Assembly (NCBI RefSeq): GCF_008727715.1
Contig: NZ_CP044218.1
Location: 1,364,001 to 1,428,000 of the forward strand
DNA: 64,000 nt
From: Mesorhizobium terrae
GTDB lineage: Bacteria; Pseudomonadota; Alphaproteobacteria; Rhizobiales; Rhizobiaceae
Reading direction: 5' to 3'
Position numbers and translations under genes: made by a program. The notes beneath the pieces are model-generated. The model saw nothing but the letters and a program-made list of their open reading frames with translations, was not told the origin of the DNA and did not search any database. The stretch's first letter is position 1; every line of letters begins with the position of its first letter. This document shows positions 53,789 to 64,000 of this stretch, piece by piece.

Positions 53789-54010
53789 GCCGGATCATGC
53801 GCCAGCTGCTCCTCGCGCTGGCCGCGGTCCGCCCCGGCGCGACCAGCGCGAAGCCGGCCGCGCCGCCGGACAAGAGGGCAAGGCCTCCCATTTGCCGGTC
53901 GTTTTCACTTCCGCCTTGGCCATAGCCCGCCGGTTCGCCATGGCCGGCAAAGATTCGCGGACGACGACCCGAGCCGGCACACCGGACCCCGATCGTCGCC
54001 ATCAAGCCGG

Positions 54011-55072
54011 TCAGTTCTTCAGCGTTCGCTGCAATGCCGCCGAGATGAGCCGCGTCGCTTCGGCGTGGATGTCGGCGCGCGGCCGCTTGCCGGCATCCGT
54101 GCAGATGGGATCGATCTCGCCGAAGGCGATCAGCAGCTGAGCCCCACCTTCCTTGCATTCGGGCAAGAAGGCGAAATGGTTGGCGTCACTGACCGTCGCA
54201 TAGGTGCCGTGCGGGGTGAGCGAAGCCAGTTTTTCGGCCGCGACCGCGAGCGGAATGGTGGCCGGGTCGCCGAGATTGATGAAGGTCATCGGGATCGCGA
54301 TGTCCTTCAGGCTCTGTGCGTCATAGGCCTGTGCCAGGCCAGGATCGACCAGCACCGCCGACTTGACGCGCCGATCGAGATTCGACTGTTCGAACAGCGC
54401 CTTGTCGACCGAACGCAGGTCGACCTTGTCGACCTTGACCTTTTCGTCGTTCACATAGCCGACGCCACCGGCATACCAGGCGCAGTCCCATTTCCTGTAG
54501 CTGTCGCAATAGCTGGCATAGGCCTCCAGTCTGGCCCGGGCTCCGGCAATCTCCATGGCGGCGGCGCCGCCCAGCGAGAAGCCGACGACGCCGACCTTGT
54601 CGGCATCGACATGGTCGCGCCATTCAGGGTCCGCCGTCAGCCCGTCGATCACGGCGGAAAGATCGCGGGTGCGTTGCCATAGTTTCGGTGTCTCGGCCGG
54701 CGTGGAATCGCCGCTGGTGGTGCCGGGATGGTTCGGCCCAGCAACGATGAAACCCGCCTTGGCCAGTTCCGTCGCCAGCCAGGCCATGCCCTGAACGCGG
54801 CTGCCGGAGCCGTGCGACAAGAGCACCAGCGGAAAGCGCCCCTTCGCCGGCGGCGCGTCGAGCGAGGCCGGCACACCCTTGAAAACCCTGTTGTCGCCGA
54901 CCATCACCGGCTCGCCGCCGGGGCCGGCGGGGTACCACACCGTCACCTGAAGGGCGCGGCCGTGTTCGGTGGCGGGAATGGTGAGCTGGCGCACGCCGAC
55001 ATCGGCCGCCAGGCAAGGCGTGGCCAAGGCAAGGCCGAAAACGACGGCGCAAAGAGTTCTGAAACCGGACAT
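54011..55072 (-). CDS. Secreted alpha/beta hydrolase (dienelactone hydrolase/PAF-acetylhydrolase type)
   Basis: A 353-residue hydrolase with a signal peptide (FRTLCAVVFGLALATPCLAA, residues 4-23). Catalytic Ser in GVVGFSLGGAAAMEIAG at about 163-179; FPLVLLSHGSGSRVQGMAWL is the oxyanion region; Asp in SAVLVDPGLAQAY and His in VSDANHFAFLPEC complete the triad. Probably an esterase acting in the periplasm. Divergent from an AraC regulator; 150 bases separate the starts. Confidence 0.87.
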   Translation of the reverse strand: MSGFRTLCAVVFGLALATPCLAADVGVRQLTIPATEHGRALQVTVWYPAGPGGEPVMVGDNRVFKGVPASLDAPPAKGRFPLVLLSHGSGSRVQGMAWLATELAKAGFIVAGPNHPGTTSGDSTPAETPKLWQRTRDLSAVIDGLTADPEWRDHVDADKVGVVGFSLGGAAAMEIAGARARLEAYASYCDSYRKWDCAWYAGGVGYVNDEKVKVDKVDLRSVDKALFEQSNLDRRVKSAVLVDPGLAQAYDAQSLKDIAIPMTFINLGDPATIPLAVAAEKLASLTPHGTYATVSDANHFAFLPECKEGGAQLLIAFGEIDPICTDAGKRPRADIHAEATRLISAALQRTLKN

Positions 55073-55222
55073 GATGATCTCCTGAGATTGGACGCGGTTG
55101 GAAAGGACGGGGAAAACATCGCCGGTTCCTTGCCTTTCGCGCTTCCTCGATCGCGATTCAGGTCGTCCTTGATCGCAATCTGGGCCATCATCGGCTTAAC
55201 CCACCAACGCTCCGCAGACCCC

Positions 55223-56239
55223 GTGATCTTCGTTCCGCTCCCCTTCGTCGTCGCCCTGCTGCTGCTGATCCTGCTTGTCGTGTTGCTGCGCAATGCGGAG
55301 CAGACAAAAGGCAATCGGCCCTTCCTGGCGCTGATCGCGCTCTGCGTCCTGCAGTCGATCATCCTCGGGCTGCGCTGGGGTTATGGGATGGCGGAACTGC
55401 GCTTCGTGCTGCCCATTATCGCGGCCTGCGTGCCGCCGCTGGTGCTGGCGAGCTTCCGCAGCCTGATCGACCGCGACGAAGCCAGGGACGATGCCGTCTG
55501 GTTGCAGGCGCTGCCGCCCGTCATCATGACCGTGCTGCTGTTCGTGGCGCCCGCACTGATCGACGTCGCACTGATGAGCCTGTTCGTCGGCTATGCCGTG
55601 GCCCTGTTGCGGCTCGGCCGGACCGGACCCGACGCGCTCGACGGGGCGCGTTTCGACGGCGCCGTCGCCGCGCACCGGGCGATGATCATCGCGGCGTTCT
55701 CGCTGTGCCTGTCGGCCTCGTTCGACCTGCTGGTGGTGCTGGATGTGGAATGGCGCAACGGGGCAGGCATCGCCTTCCTCGTCGGCAACGCCAACCTGCT
55801 CGGCCTGCTTTTGATCGGCCTGACGGCGCTTGTCGCCGCCCGCGCGCGGGCGCTGCCCGAACCGCTCGCGCAGGCCGAAGAGGCGGCATCGACGGCGGCG
55901 CAGGACCGCGACGTCATCGACCGCGTCGACCGCCTGCTCAAGGAGCAGCGGCTGTTCCTCGACGAGAACCTGACGCTGTCGCGGCTGGCCCGGCGCGCGG
56001 GCGTGCCCGCCCGGCAGATATCGGGCGCCATCAACCGGCTGGCAGGCAAGAATGTCTCGCAATACATCAACGAATACCGCATCGCCGAGGCCTGCCGGCT
56101 GCTGCGGCAGACCGACGGGTCGGTCACCGCGGCCATGCTGGAATCCGGCTTCCAGACCAAGTCGAACTTCAATCGCGAATTCCGGCGGGTGACGACGTTG
56201 AGCCCGGCGACCTGGCGCGACCAGAACCGGGCGACCTGA
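55223..56239 (+). CDS. AraC-family regulator with membrane-embedded N terminus
   Basis: A 338-residue protein. Residues 1-215 contain six or seven hydrophobic helices (FVPLPFVVALLLLILLVVLL, PVIMTVLLFVAPALIDVALM, GNANLLGLLLIGLTALVAAR). The C-terminal 100 residues form the AraC DNA-binding domain: LTLSRLARRAGVPARQISGA, YINEYRIAEACRLLRQTDGS, FQTKSNFNREFRRVTTLSPA. A membrane one-component regulator. GTG 55223; the frame is open further upstream but that part is the divergent promoter region. Probably controls the adjacent hydrolase gene. Confidence 0.87.
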   Translation: MIFVPLPFVVALLLLILLVVLLRNAEQTKGNRPFLALIALCVLQSIILGLRWGYGMAELRFVLPIIAACVPPLVLASFRSLIDRDEARDDAVWLQALPPVIMTVLLFVAPALIDVALMSLFVGYAVALLRLGRTGPDALDGARFDGAVAAHRAMIIAAFSLCLSASFDLLVVLDVEWRNGAGIAFLVGNANLLGLLLIGLTALVAARARALPEPLAQAEEAASTAAQDRDVIDRVDRLLKEQRLFLDENLTLSRLARRAGVPARQISGAINRLAGKNVSQYINEYRIAEACRLLRQTDGSVTAAMLESGFQTKSNFNREFRRVTTLSPATWRDQNRAT

Positions 56240-56367
56240 AGCCCCGCGCGTCCGAACAGACGCGCGCAGGACGCTCCAGCATCCCGAGACCGGGCGTCGG
56301 CCCGAACATCGAAACCGATGTCCGGGCCCGGTGCGCCGGCGGCCGGTCCCGGGAGGATGCGGCGTGC

Positions 56368-57159
56368 TCAGCCGCCCCTGGCGCTCTGTTCGCGGAACGC
56401 CGCCTCGCCCGCATCCGACACCTCGACCCATTTCAGGTCGGGCTCGGCGCCGGCGACGTAGCTGTCGTTCCAGTTCCACCATTTATAGGTCGGGGTCTGC
56501 GGATAGCCGGCGGGCGAATCCTCCCACGCCTCCTGCCGGCCGAGCGGCGTGATGTCGAGATAGTTCCAGGTGCCGCCCATCTGCTCGTCGCCGCGATTGT
56601 TGAGGAAATAGGTGCGGAAGACCTGGTCGCCGTCGCGGAAGAACACATTGGTGCCGTGCCATTCGTCGACCCCGAAATCGAAGTCGAAGCCGTCGGTGAT
56701 GGTGACCCAGGGAATGTTCCAGCCCATGCGCTGCTTGAGCGTGGCGATATGGCCTTGCGGCGCCCGCGAGGCGAAGACCAGCGTGGTGTCGCGGGCGTTG
56801 AGATGGGCGACATGCGCAACCTGGTCGGCCACCATCGAGCAGCCCCGGCAGGCGTGTTCGGGCCAGCCATAGACACCCGGCTCGTAGAAGGCGCGGTAGA
56901 CGATCAGCTGGTGACGGCCCTCGAACAGGTCGAGCAACGAGACCTTGCCGTTCGGCCCTTCGAAGGCATAGCTTTTATAGACCGGCATCCACGGCATGCG
57001 CCGGCGCTCGGCCGCCAGCGCGTCGCGGGCGCGGCTCTGCACCTTTTCCTTCACCAGCAATTCCCGGCGCGCCGCTTCCCAGGCCTCGGCCGTCACCACC
57101 GCCGGCCTGTGCATGGCGGCTTGGCCGTTTTCCGCCTGTTTTCCAGTTGATGTAACCAT
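56368..57159 (-). CDS. DUF899 family thioredoxin-like protein
   Basis: A 263-residue protein: AWEAARRELLVKEKVQSRAR, RRRMPWMPVYKSYAFEGPNG, QLIVYRAFYEPGVYGWPEHA then CRGCSMVADQVAHVAHLNAR. The CRGC motif and fold match DUF899, peroxiredoxin-like proteins of unknown activity often regulated by TetR or MarR genes. Start ATG 57159 follows ggaggta on the reverse strand. Confidence 0.88.
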   Translation of the reverse strand: MVTSTGKQAENGQAAMHRPAVVTAEAWEAARRELLVKEKVQSRARDALAAERRRMPWMPVYKSYAFEGPNGKVSLLDLFEGRHQLIVYRAFYEPGVYGWPEHACRGCSMVADQVAHVAHLNARDTTLVFASRAPQGHIATLKQRMGWNIPWVTITDGFDFDFGVDEWHGTNVFFRDGDQVFRTYFLNNRGDEQMGGTWNYLDITPLGRQEAWEDSPAGYPQTPTYKWWNWNDSYVAGAEPDLKWVEVSDAGEAAFREQSARGG

Positions 57160-57341
57160 GACTTCGATACCTCCGGTTTGGCGAAGGCGCGCCCCGTTGC
57201 CGGGACACTGCATTCGCTGCTCATCGCTCGTTGTCGATGGAGCCAGTCTGTCACCGGCTGCCGGAAGGTGGGAGTAACAAGTGTGGCGCTATTCCGTGAC
57301 GTGTCGTGGGCGGCCACGGCACCCCACAGGTCCGTGGGAGG

Positions 57342-57956
57342 TCAGCGGCCGCTTCTGGCCACCATGGCGAGGATCGTCTCGAACAGCTCGTCGCTCGCCT
57401 GCCGCGCGGTGATCTCGCCGGTCGCGGCAGCGCCCGAAAGCGCGTTGGCGGCGCCGAGCATGGCCCAGAAGGCGGCCTGTGCGATGCCGCGCGGCCCGGT
57501 GAAAGTCGCCAGCGCTTTGCGGCATTTGGCGATGAAGGCGAGCTGGTAGTCGCGCTTGACGGTTTCCAGCTCGGGCGAACCGGCGAGCGCGGCCAGCACG
57601 CCGGGCATCTCGCGCCCCTGCGCCAGCACGCAGTCGACATAGCTCGTCGCGATCACGCCGGCCGTCGCTTCCAGCGTCGGCTCGCAGGCGGCGAGCGCGG
57701 CGTCGATGATCGCCGTCTGGCGGGCGTCGAAATCCTTGTAGAGCGCGATCAGCAGGCCGTTGCGGGTGCCGAAATGGTCGTAGACGACCGGCTTGGCGAC
57801 CTCGGCCGCTTCCGACAGCCTCGGCAGCGTCAGCGCGTCCGTGCCCTCTTCCCGCGCCAGCTGCCATGACACCTCCAGAAGCTGGCTGAGCCGCGCCTCG
57901 CGGCTGAGGCGAAGGCGCTTCGGGGCGTCATTGCGGCTTTCCGGCATGCTTGACAT
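57342..57956 (-). CDS. TetR-family regulator
   Basis: A 204-residue repressor: RLSREARLSQLLEVSWQLAR, DALTLPRLSEAAEVAKPVVY with the HTH, and DHFGTRNGLLIALYKDFDAR, then a helical ligand-binding domain. Start ATG 57956 immediately abuts the presumed operator, leaving no ribosome-binding site, so the mRNA may be leaderless; ATG 57947 is an alternative. Divergent from an MFS exporter that it probably represses. Confidence 0.87.
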   Translation of the reverse strand: MSSMPESRNDAPKRLRLSREARLSQLLEVSWQLAREEGTDALTLPRLSEAAEVAKPVVYDHFGTRNGLLIALYKDFDARQTAIIDAALAACEPTLEATAGVIATSYVDCVLAQGREMPGVLAALAGSPELETVKRDYQLAFIAKCRKALATFTGPRGIAQAAFWAMLGAANALSGAAATGEITARQASDELFETILAMVARSGR

Positions 57957-57995
57957 CACTATATACCAAAAGTAAGTTACCTGAAGTATATAGAA
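57957..57995. promoter_or_regulatory. Probable TetR operator
   Basis: ctatata and tatatag flank a 21-base centre that contains gtaagttac, itself a 9-base palindrome. The site lies between the divergent tetR and MFS genes and touches the tetR start, a common position for TetR autorepression. Confidence 0.6.
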
Positions 57996-58084
57996 CACGC
58001 CCTTCCATCGCAACCACCGTCGGTCACGCCCGCCGGCGATCGCAGCGGCACGCCATGCGTGTCGCGCAGAGAGGACTTTGCCCG

Positions 58085-59551
58085 ATGACCGACGCAGCAA
58101 TTGCCGATGTACCCGACCGCAGCGCATGGCTCGGCCTGATGGCGGTGCTGCCACTGGTGCTGATCGTGGCCATGGACGGCTCGATCCTTTATCTCGCCAT
58201 GCCGCGCGTCACCTCGGCGCTGCTGCCGAGCGCCGACCAGGCGCTGTGGATCCTCGACATCTATGGCTTCATCGTCGGATCGCTGCTGATCACCTTCGGC
58301 AATATCGGCGACCGCTACGGCCGGCTGAAGCTGATCATGGTCGGCGCCACGGTGTTCGGGGCCGGGTCGCTTGGTGCCGCCTATGCGCAGAGCGCCGAAA
58401 GCCTGATCGCCTTCCGCGCGCTCATGGGTCTCGGCGGCGCGACGCTTTTGCCCTCGGGCCTCGCCATCGTCAGCGCGCTGTTCCCCGACGCCAGGCAACG
58501 TGCGCGCGCCATCGGCATCTTTGCCGCCACCTTCGCTGCCGGCTTCGCCGTCGGCCCCATTCTCGGCGGCATGCTGTTGCGCCATTTCGAATGGAGCGCC
58601 GTCTTCCTGATCAATGTCCCGGTCGTTCTCGCCTTCCTGATTGCCGCGCCGATGCTGTTGCGGGAAGTGCGGGCGACAAGCTATGGCCGCATCGACGGCT
58701 TGAGCCTGCTGTTCTCCTTCGCCGGCATCCTGTTGTTCACCTATGCGGTCAAGGCCGCCGCCACCCATGGCCTCGGCGCGGTTCCGGTCGCCGCCGGCAT
58801 CGTTGGCATCGTCGCGCTGGCGTTGTTCCTGCGCAGGCAGGTGAGGATCGATTATCCGCTTCTCGATCTTAGCCTGTTCAGCGACCGCATCTTCTCCATC
58901 GCCATCCTGACCGGGCTGCTCTCGCTGGTCGTGTGGTCGGCGGCGGCTTATCTGTCGGGCATCTATCTGCAATCGGTGCTCGGCTTCGACGTTTTCACCG
59001 CAGCGCTGCTGACATTGCCCGGCGCCATCGTGTTGACGGCGACCTGCGTCGGCACGGCCGGCATCGTCGAGCGCATCGGCCGCAAGCCGGCGCTGGTGGC
59101 CACGCATGTCCTGATCGGCGCAGGCGTCCTTCTCCTCATGTTCACCACCGTGGAGGCGGGCGTCGCCGTCTTCATCGCCTCGACGGTGATCGCCGGCATC
59201 GGCTACGGCCTCTCCTTCAGCCTCGTCGCGGAGATCGCCGTCTCGGCGGTTCCGGCCGAGCGCGCCGGCGCGGCCGGCTCGATCGCCGAAACCAGCAACG
59301 AGCTCGGCAATGCGCTCGGCATTTCGCTGCTCGGTTCACTGGCGGCGCTCTCCTTCCGGCTGCTTGGCCCCGATGTGGCGGGCACGCTGGACGAGACGCT
59401 CACTCAGCCGGAACTGGCCGCCGACACCGTGCTTCACGCCAAGACGGCGTTTCTCACCGGCCTGCACGTGGTGGTCGGCGTCGGCGGGTTGCTCATGCTT
59501 ATCCTCGGCATCGTCACCTGGCTCTGGCTGCCGAAGAAGCTGCCGCAATGA
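58085..59551 (+). CDS. MFS drug efflux transporter, DHA2 (14-helix) type
   Basis: A 488-residue inner-membrane exporter. Motif A GNIGDRYGRLKLIMVGA, motif C AGFAVGPILGG and the DHA2 start LIVAMDGSILYLAMPRVTSA are present, with 14 helices expected from the length. Resembles the SmvA/QacA group that expels quaternary ammonium or biocides. ATG 58085. Divergent from tetR; likely induced by its own substrate. Confidence 0.9.
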   Translation: MTDAAIADVPDRSAWLGLMAVLPLVLIVAMDGSILYLAMPRVTSALLPSADQALWILDIYGFIVGSLLITFGNIGDRYGRLKLIMVGATVFGAGSLGAAYAQSAESLIAFRALMGLGGATLLPSGLAIVSALFPDARQRARAIGIFAATFAAGFAVGPILGGMLLRHFEWSAVFLINVPVVLAFLIAAPMLLREVRATSYGRIDGLSLLFSFAGILLFTYAVKAAATHGLGAVPVAAGIVGIVALALFLRRQVRIDYPLLDLSLFSDRIFSIAILTGLLSLVVWSAAAYLSGIYLQSVLGFDVFTAALLTLPGAIVLTATCVGTAGIVERIGRKPALVATHVLIGAGVLLLMFTTVEAGVAVFIASTVIAGIGYGLSFSLVAEIAVSAVPAERAGAAGSIAETSNELGNALGISLLGSLAALSFRLLGPDVAGTLDETLTQPELAADTVLHAKTAFLTGLHVVVGVGGLLMLILGIVTWLWLPKKLPQ

Positions 59552-59573
59552 GGGCGCCGGGGCGCGGCAGAGC

Positions 59574-59990
59574 CTAGGCGATGCCGAGAATTTCCTCATG
59601 CGCCCCGCTGGCGCCCCAGCGAATGATCTCGGCCAGGATCGGCACCAGCGCCCGACCACGCCCGGTCAGGCTGTACTCGACCTTGCGCGGCACCACCGGA
59701 TAGGCCTTGCGGTCGACCAGCCTGCGCTCCTCCAGCTGCCTCAGTTCGCGGCTCAGGATGCGCGGCGTGATCGGCCCGCCAAGGCCGCCATGCAGCAAGG
59801 AGCGGCCGATCTGCCCGTAGCGATGCGGCCCGTCAAAGAGAACGCACAATATGTGCAGCTTGTAGCGGCCGCCGAGGATCTGGTTGAAGGCGATGGCCGG
59901 GCACAGCCTGATATGGCTCATGTCCAGCCCGGTCAGGGTCGAAAAGGCCGGCCCCGTCGCTGTCGCCGGCTCGCCAATGTTTTTCTCCAT
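59574..59990 (-). CDS. HxlR-family regulator
   Basis: A 138-residue winged-helix protein: DMSHIRLCPAIAFNQILGGR, HILCVLFDGPHRYGQIGRSL, PRILSRELRQLEERRLVDRK and VPRKVEYSLTGRGRALVPIL, the full HxlR signature. Cys30 occupies the place of the redox-active cysteine found in HypR/QorR-type sensors. Divergent from the MAPEG gene with about 100 bases between starts, so it probably controls it. Confidence 0.9.
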   Translation of the reverse strand: MEKNIGEPATATGPAFSTLTGLDMSHIRLCPAIAFNQILGGRYKLHILCVLFDGPHRYGQIGRSLLHGGLGGPITPRILSRELRQLEERRLVDRKAYPVVPRKVEYSLTGRGRALVPILAEIIRWGASGAHEEILGIA

Positions 59991-60006
59991 GCTACCCTTT
60001 TTGTCC

Positions 60007-60036
60007 GTATTTACAGAAACGTACTACGGCAAATAC
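60007..60036. promoter_or_regulatory. Possible HxlR operator
   Basis: gtattt and aaatac are inverted copies 18 bases apart, between the divergent HxlR and MAPEG genes, with ttaca and gtacta in the middle. HxlR-type regulators bind such imperfect inverted repeats next to divergently transcribed oxidoreductase or detoxification genes. Confidence 0.4.
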
Positions 60037-60091
60037 ACCGGTCTGGCGACGCATGAACAGCCTGTCCAAGGCGCCGGCCCGGAGGAAATGA

Positions 60092-60484
60092 ATGAGCATC
60101 GAACTGACCGTACTGGCCTGGGCCTCCTTGTTCGGCATCGTCCAGATCTTCGTCGCCTCGCAATTGGCGACCAGGCACTACGGCGTGAAATGGGGGCTGT
60201 CGTCGCGGGAGGCGGCAATGCCGCGACCGGCGCCATTCGTCGGCAGGGTGATGCGCGCGCAGGCGAATTTTCTCGAAACCTTCCCGATCGCCGCGGCCGC
60301 GATCCTGATCGTCGAGTTCGCCGGACTGGGCAGCCGCTGGACCGAGCTAGGTGCAATCGTCTGGCTCGCCGCGCGCGCCGCCTATCTGCCGGTCTACGCC
60401 ATCGGCATCACCGTGTGGCGCACGCTTTTGTTCGCCGTGAGCATCGCCGGCATCGGCATGGTGTTGTGGCCGGCGCTGGTGTGA
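60092..60484 (+). CDS. MAPEG-family membrane protein
   Basis: A 130-residue protein with four hydrophobic helices. RVMRAQANFLETFPIAAAAI at about 51-70 is the hallmark E-x-F-P/N helix of the MAPEG fold (glutathione S-transferase/leukotriene synthase-like), and ARAAYLPVYAIGI is the third helix. Bacterial members are small, possibly detoxifying enzymes. A ggagga precedes ATG 60092. Confidence 0.87.
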   Translation: MSIELTVLAWASLFGIVQIFVASQLATRHYGVKWGLSSREAAMPRPAPFVGRVMRAQANFLETFPIAAAAILIVEFAGLGSRWTELGAIVWLAARAAYLPVYAIGITVWRTLLFAVSIAGIGMVLWPALV

Positions 60485-60544
60485 GCGGAAGCCGGCCGGT
60501 TTCAGGCCCGGCCAACCTCATGCGGCCAGCCAACCGCGCCGCCT

Positions 60545-62167
<1,623 letters not shown>

Positions 62168-62401
62168 GATTTCGGGCCTGGGGAAAGGTGCGGGCTGCCG
62201 CGCCATCGAAGACGGCCGCGAAGGAGTGGGTCGTTAATCATCCCCTCCGGCCCGGCGCAAGGGCCGTGACCGGATTTGCGACCGATTATCGCGCTAGGCG
62301 ACGGTCGAGTGGTCTCGCTTTCCGCAAAAGCAATCCGCGCGGATCGCGCGCCGCATCACTCCAGCGCGCGAGAAGCAGGCGCACGTTTTGCCTGGTAGCA
62401 G

Positions 62402-63427
62402 CTACGACCCAAAGACAATTGCCTGCCGTCCTTTGGCAGTCCCTGCCTTCAGGCGCTCCAATGCACTGGTCGCCTCGGCGAGCGTAACGCGCTGCACCTG
62501 TGCCTCGAACGGCTGTGCTTCATGCAGCTGGATCAGTTCGCGTATCTGTGCCCGTGTGCCGACGCTGGTCCCTGTTATCCACACACCGCTGGCCGTAAGC
62601 CACTCCTGGTTAAGCGGCACCGGTTGCGAAACCATCGCGGCTGCAATGATCCTGCCGCGCGGCCGGATGGCTGCAACCATGGCATCCCAGATGGCTGGCG
62701 TTGGCGCGAAGTTGATACAGACATGCGCTCGCAGGCCGGCGGGCCAGCCAGCGGCCAGGCCCGGCGACGCAAGGAGCGTGTGCCGCGCACCAAGCGAAGC
62801 AGCGATCTGCAGCTTGGCCTCGTCCGTGTCGACGGCAACGACTGTCGCCCCGAGCCGCTGGGCGATCTGGACAGCATAGAGACCCAGGCCGCCGCAGCCG
62901 AAGACGGCGCAGATTTCCCCGGCGCCCAGTCCCGCCCGTTTCACGGCGCCAAAGGCGGTCAGGCCCGCGCACATCAAAGGCGCAAGCAGTGCGGCATCGC
63001 CCTCATCCGGCATGGGCACGGCGAAACGGGCATCGGCGACGACATATTCGGCAAAAGTGCCCGCGACATCGAAACCGTGAGCCCGCTGGTGCTGGCAGAA
63101 CGATTCCATGTCGGAGTGGCATTCATCGCAGTGGCCGCATGTATCGTGAAGCCACGCGACGCCGGCACGATCGCCAGGGTGCCAGTCTGCAACGCCGGCC
63201 CCCACTTCTTCCACCCTGCCGACACCCTCGTGGCCAAGAATCCGGGTCGGTTGTCCCGATGCGGGCCGCAAATGTCCCTGCCAGATATGCACATCCGTAT
63301 GGCAAATGCCGCTCGCCTCCAGGCGAACAAGGATTTCTCCCGGCCCCGGTACAGGCCGAGCTACGTTCATGACACGCAGCGGTTGGCCCGCGTGCTCGAA
63401 TAAGGCTGCAAGCATCGTGTTGCCCAT
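62402..63427 (-). CDS. Zinc-dependent alcohol dehydrogenase
   Basis: A 341-residue MDR enzyme. Catalytic zinc ligands Cys42, His66 and Glu67 (SGICHTDVH; LGHEGVG); structural zinc Cys97, Cys100, Cys103 and Cys111 (CGHCDECHSDMESFC); coenzyme motif AVFGCGGLGLYAVQ. Similar to AdhA-type alcohol or propanol-preferring dehydrogenases. Its ATG is only 3 bases beyond the stop of the preceding ABC binding-protein gene on the same strand, so the enzyme may act on the imported compound or its aldehyde derivative. Confidence 0.9.
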   Translation of the reverse strand: MGNTMLAALFEHAGQPLRVMNVARPVPGPGEILVRLEASGICHTDVHIWQGHLRPASGQPTRILGHEGVGRVEEVGAGVADWHPGDRAGVAWLHDTCGHCDECHSDMESFCQHQRAHGFDVAGTFAEYVVADARFAVPMPDEGDAALLAPLMCAGLTAFGAVKRAGLGAGEICAVFGCGGLGLYAVQIAQRLGATVVAVDTDEAKLQIAASLGARHTLLASPGLAAGWPAGLRAHVCINFAPTPAIWDAMVAAIRPRGRIIAAAMVSQPVPLNQEWLTASGVWITGTSVGTRAQIRELIQLHEAQPFEAQVQRVTLAEATSALERLKAGTAKGRQAIVFGS

Positions 63428-63430
63428 CGT

Positions 63431-64000
63431 CTATTGGCCCAAGGCGCTCTTCACGGCCTGCAAGCCTGGCTGACCGTCATAGGTCGAGACACCGTCCAGC
63501 CATTTGGCGAGCTTGTCGGGGTTGCGCTTGATCATCTCGCGAGCGGCGACATCGGCGGACTTTCCCTGGCGCAGGATCATCTGCATGCCATAGTTTTCAT
63601 AGTCGAGGTCGAAAGCGAGATTGGCAAACAACTTGGCCGCGTTCGGGCAGTCTGCCGAAAAGCCATGACGAGCGATTGTGCGGACAGTTGCACCGCCAAA
63701 GTTCGGTCCGAACTCGACATCGCCACCAGACAGGTAGGTCATGTTGTAATCGAGGTTCATCGGATGTGGCTCCCAGCCGAGGAACACAACCCAATTCTTG
63801 TCCGCCACGGCGTTCGAGACCTGGGTCAGCATCGCGGCTTCGCTGGACTCCACAATCTCCCAGTCGCCGAGCCCGTGTCGGTTGGCTGCCACCATGTCGA
63901 GCAGCGGCTTGTTCGAGCCAGCTTCGATCCCGTAGATCTTGCGCCCGAATTTGTCGGCGTGGGCGGCAAGATCATCGAAGCTTTTTATCCCCTGGTCCGA
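63431..64000 (-). CDS. ABC transporter binding protein for betaine/choline-type compounds, C-terminal part
   Basis: The last 189 codons of an OpuAC-family periplasmic binding protein; the 5' end lies beyond 64000. Visible: IYGIEAGSNKPLLDMVAANR, SNAVADKNWVVFLGWEPHPM, NLDYNMTYLSGGD, and NYGMQMILRQGKSADVAARE. The Trp and Tyr residues in GWEPHP and LSGGD contribute to the aromatic cage that holds quaternary ammonium groups. Likely binds glycine betaine, proline betaine or choline. A cotranscribed alcohol dehydrogenase follows. Confidence 0.9.
   Translation of the reverse strand, partial: SDQGIKSFDDLAAHADKFGRKIYGIEAGSNKPLLDMVAANRHGLGDWEIVESSEAAMLTQVSNAVADKNWVVFLGWEPHPMNLDYNMTYLSGGDVEFGPNFGGATVRTIARHGFSADCPNAAKLFANLAFDLDYENYGMQMILRQGKSADVAAREMIKRNPDKLAKWLDGVSTYDGQPGLQAVKSALGQ

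Noticed and set aside
55073..55222. AraC gene starting far upstream at 54728
   Set aside because: That extension overlaps the divergent hydrolase gene and its promoter; GTG 55223 starts the first membrane helix.

Overview
The window is GC-rich chromosomal DNA from an alphaproteobacterium, most likely a Mesorhizobium-like member of the Phyllobacteriaceae/Hyphomicrobiales. The basis is gene content, protein resemblance to rhizobial families, palindromic intergenic repeats typical of the group, a permissive mix of GTG/TTG starts, and a Mn riboswitch in front of mntP. No species can be fixed from sequence reading alone.

Left part (1 to about 19.3 kb) reads as an acquired island. It carries inorganic-carbon and ion genes: a SulP transporter with a beta-carbonic anhydrase, a CaCA-type Na+/Ca2+ antiporter, and an SbtA bicarbonate transporter with a PII-like SbtB partner. 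It also holds a six-gene stress/proteostasis operon (HPF, membrane protein, DUF465, zinc ribbon, HtpX, tandem Usp) divergent from an nhaR regulator, a folC/icd pair with a divergent LysR, and small lipoproteins or membrane proteins. Between these lie wrecks: a decayed second copy of the hpf-nhaR control region, a TauE/SafE remnant, a phage tail gene that seems split and inverted, and a narH remnant. The island meets two non-identical tRNA-Arg(CCG) genes at 19.28 and 19.71 kb, a plausible integration locus.

From 19.8 kb rightward the sequence looks like core or ordinary accessory chromosome. A membrane diguanylate cyclase, an EamA transporter and a methyltransferase come first, then a candidate anti-Shine-Dalgarno small RNA and the gnd-zwf operon. 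An AT-rich insert with a HEPN/zinc-ribbon gene sits next to a truncated VOC gene. HAD phosphatase, pgi and a MocR regulator follow; HEPN, HAD, pgi and MocR all contain reading-frame breaks at short homopolymers, so either sequence errors or local decay must be resolved there. Next are a MerR-DUF3471 fusion divergent from an MttB-family methyltransferase, a DddL-like DMSP lyase homologue, chrA, a MATE pump, a GFA protein and a PAS-GGDEF protein.

The right part (43.7 to 64 kb) contains an IlvD/Edd sugar-acid dehydratase, CoxG-like protein, nucleotidyltransferase-like protein, DUF535 protein, riboswitch-controlled mntP, an ArsR-SRPBCC pair, a subtilisin autotransporter, a lipoprotein, a secreted alpha/beta hydrolase divergent from a membrane AraC regulator, DUF899 protein, a TetR/MFS divergent pair, an HxlR/MAPEG divergent pair, an ABC-F ATPase, a zinc alcohol dehydrogenase and the C-terminal part of a betaine-type ABC binding protein that leaves the window. 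Palindromic repeats of several families fill many gaps between 23 and 39 kb. No rRNA, CRISPR array or transposase gene was seen.
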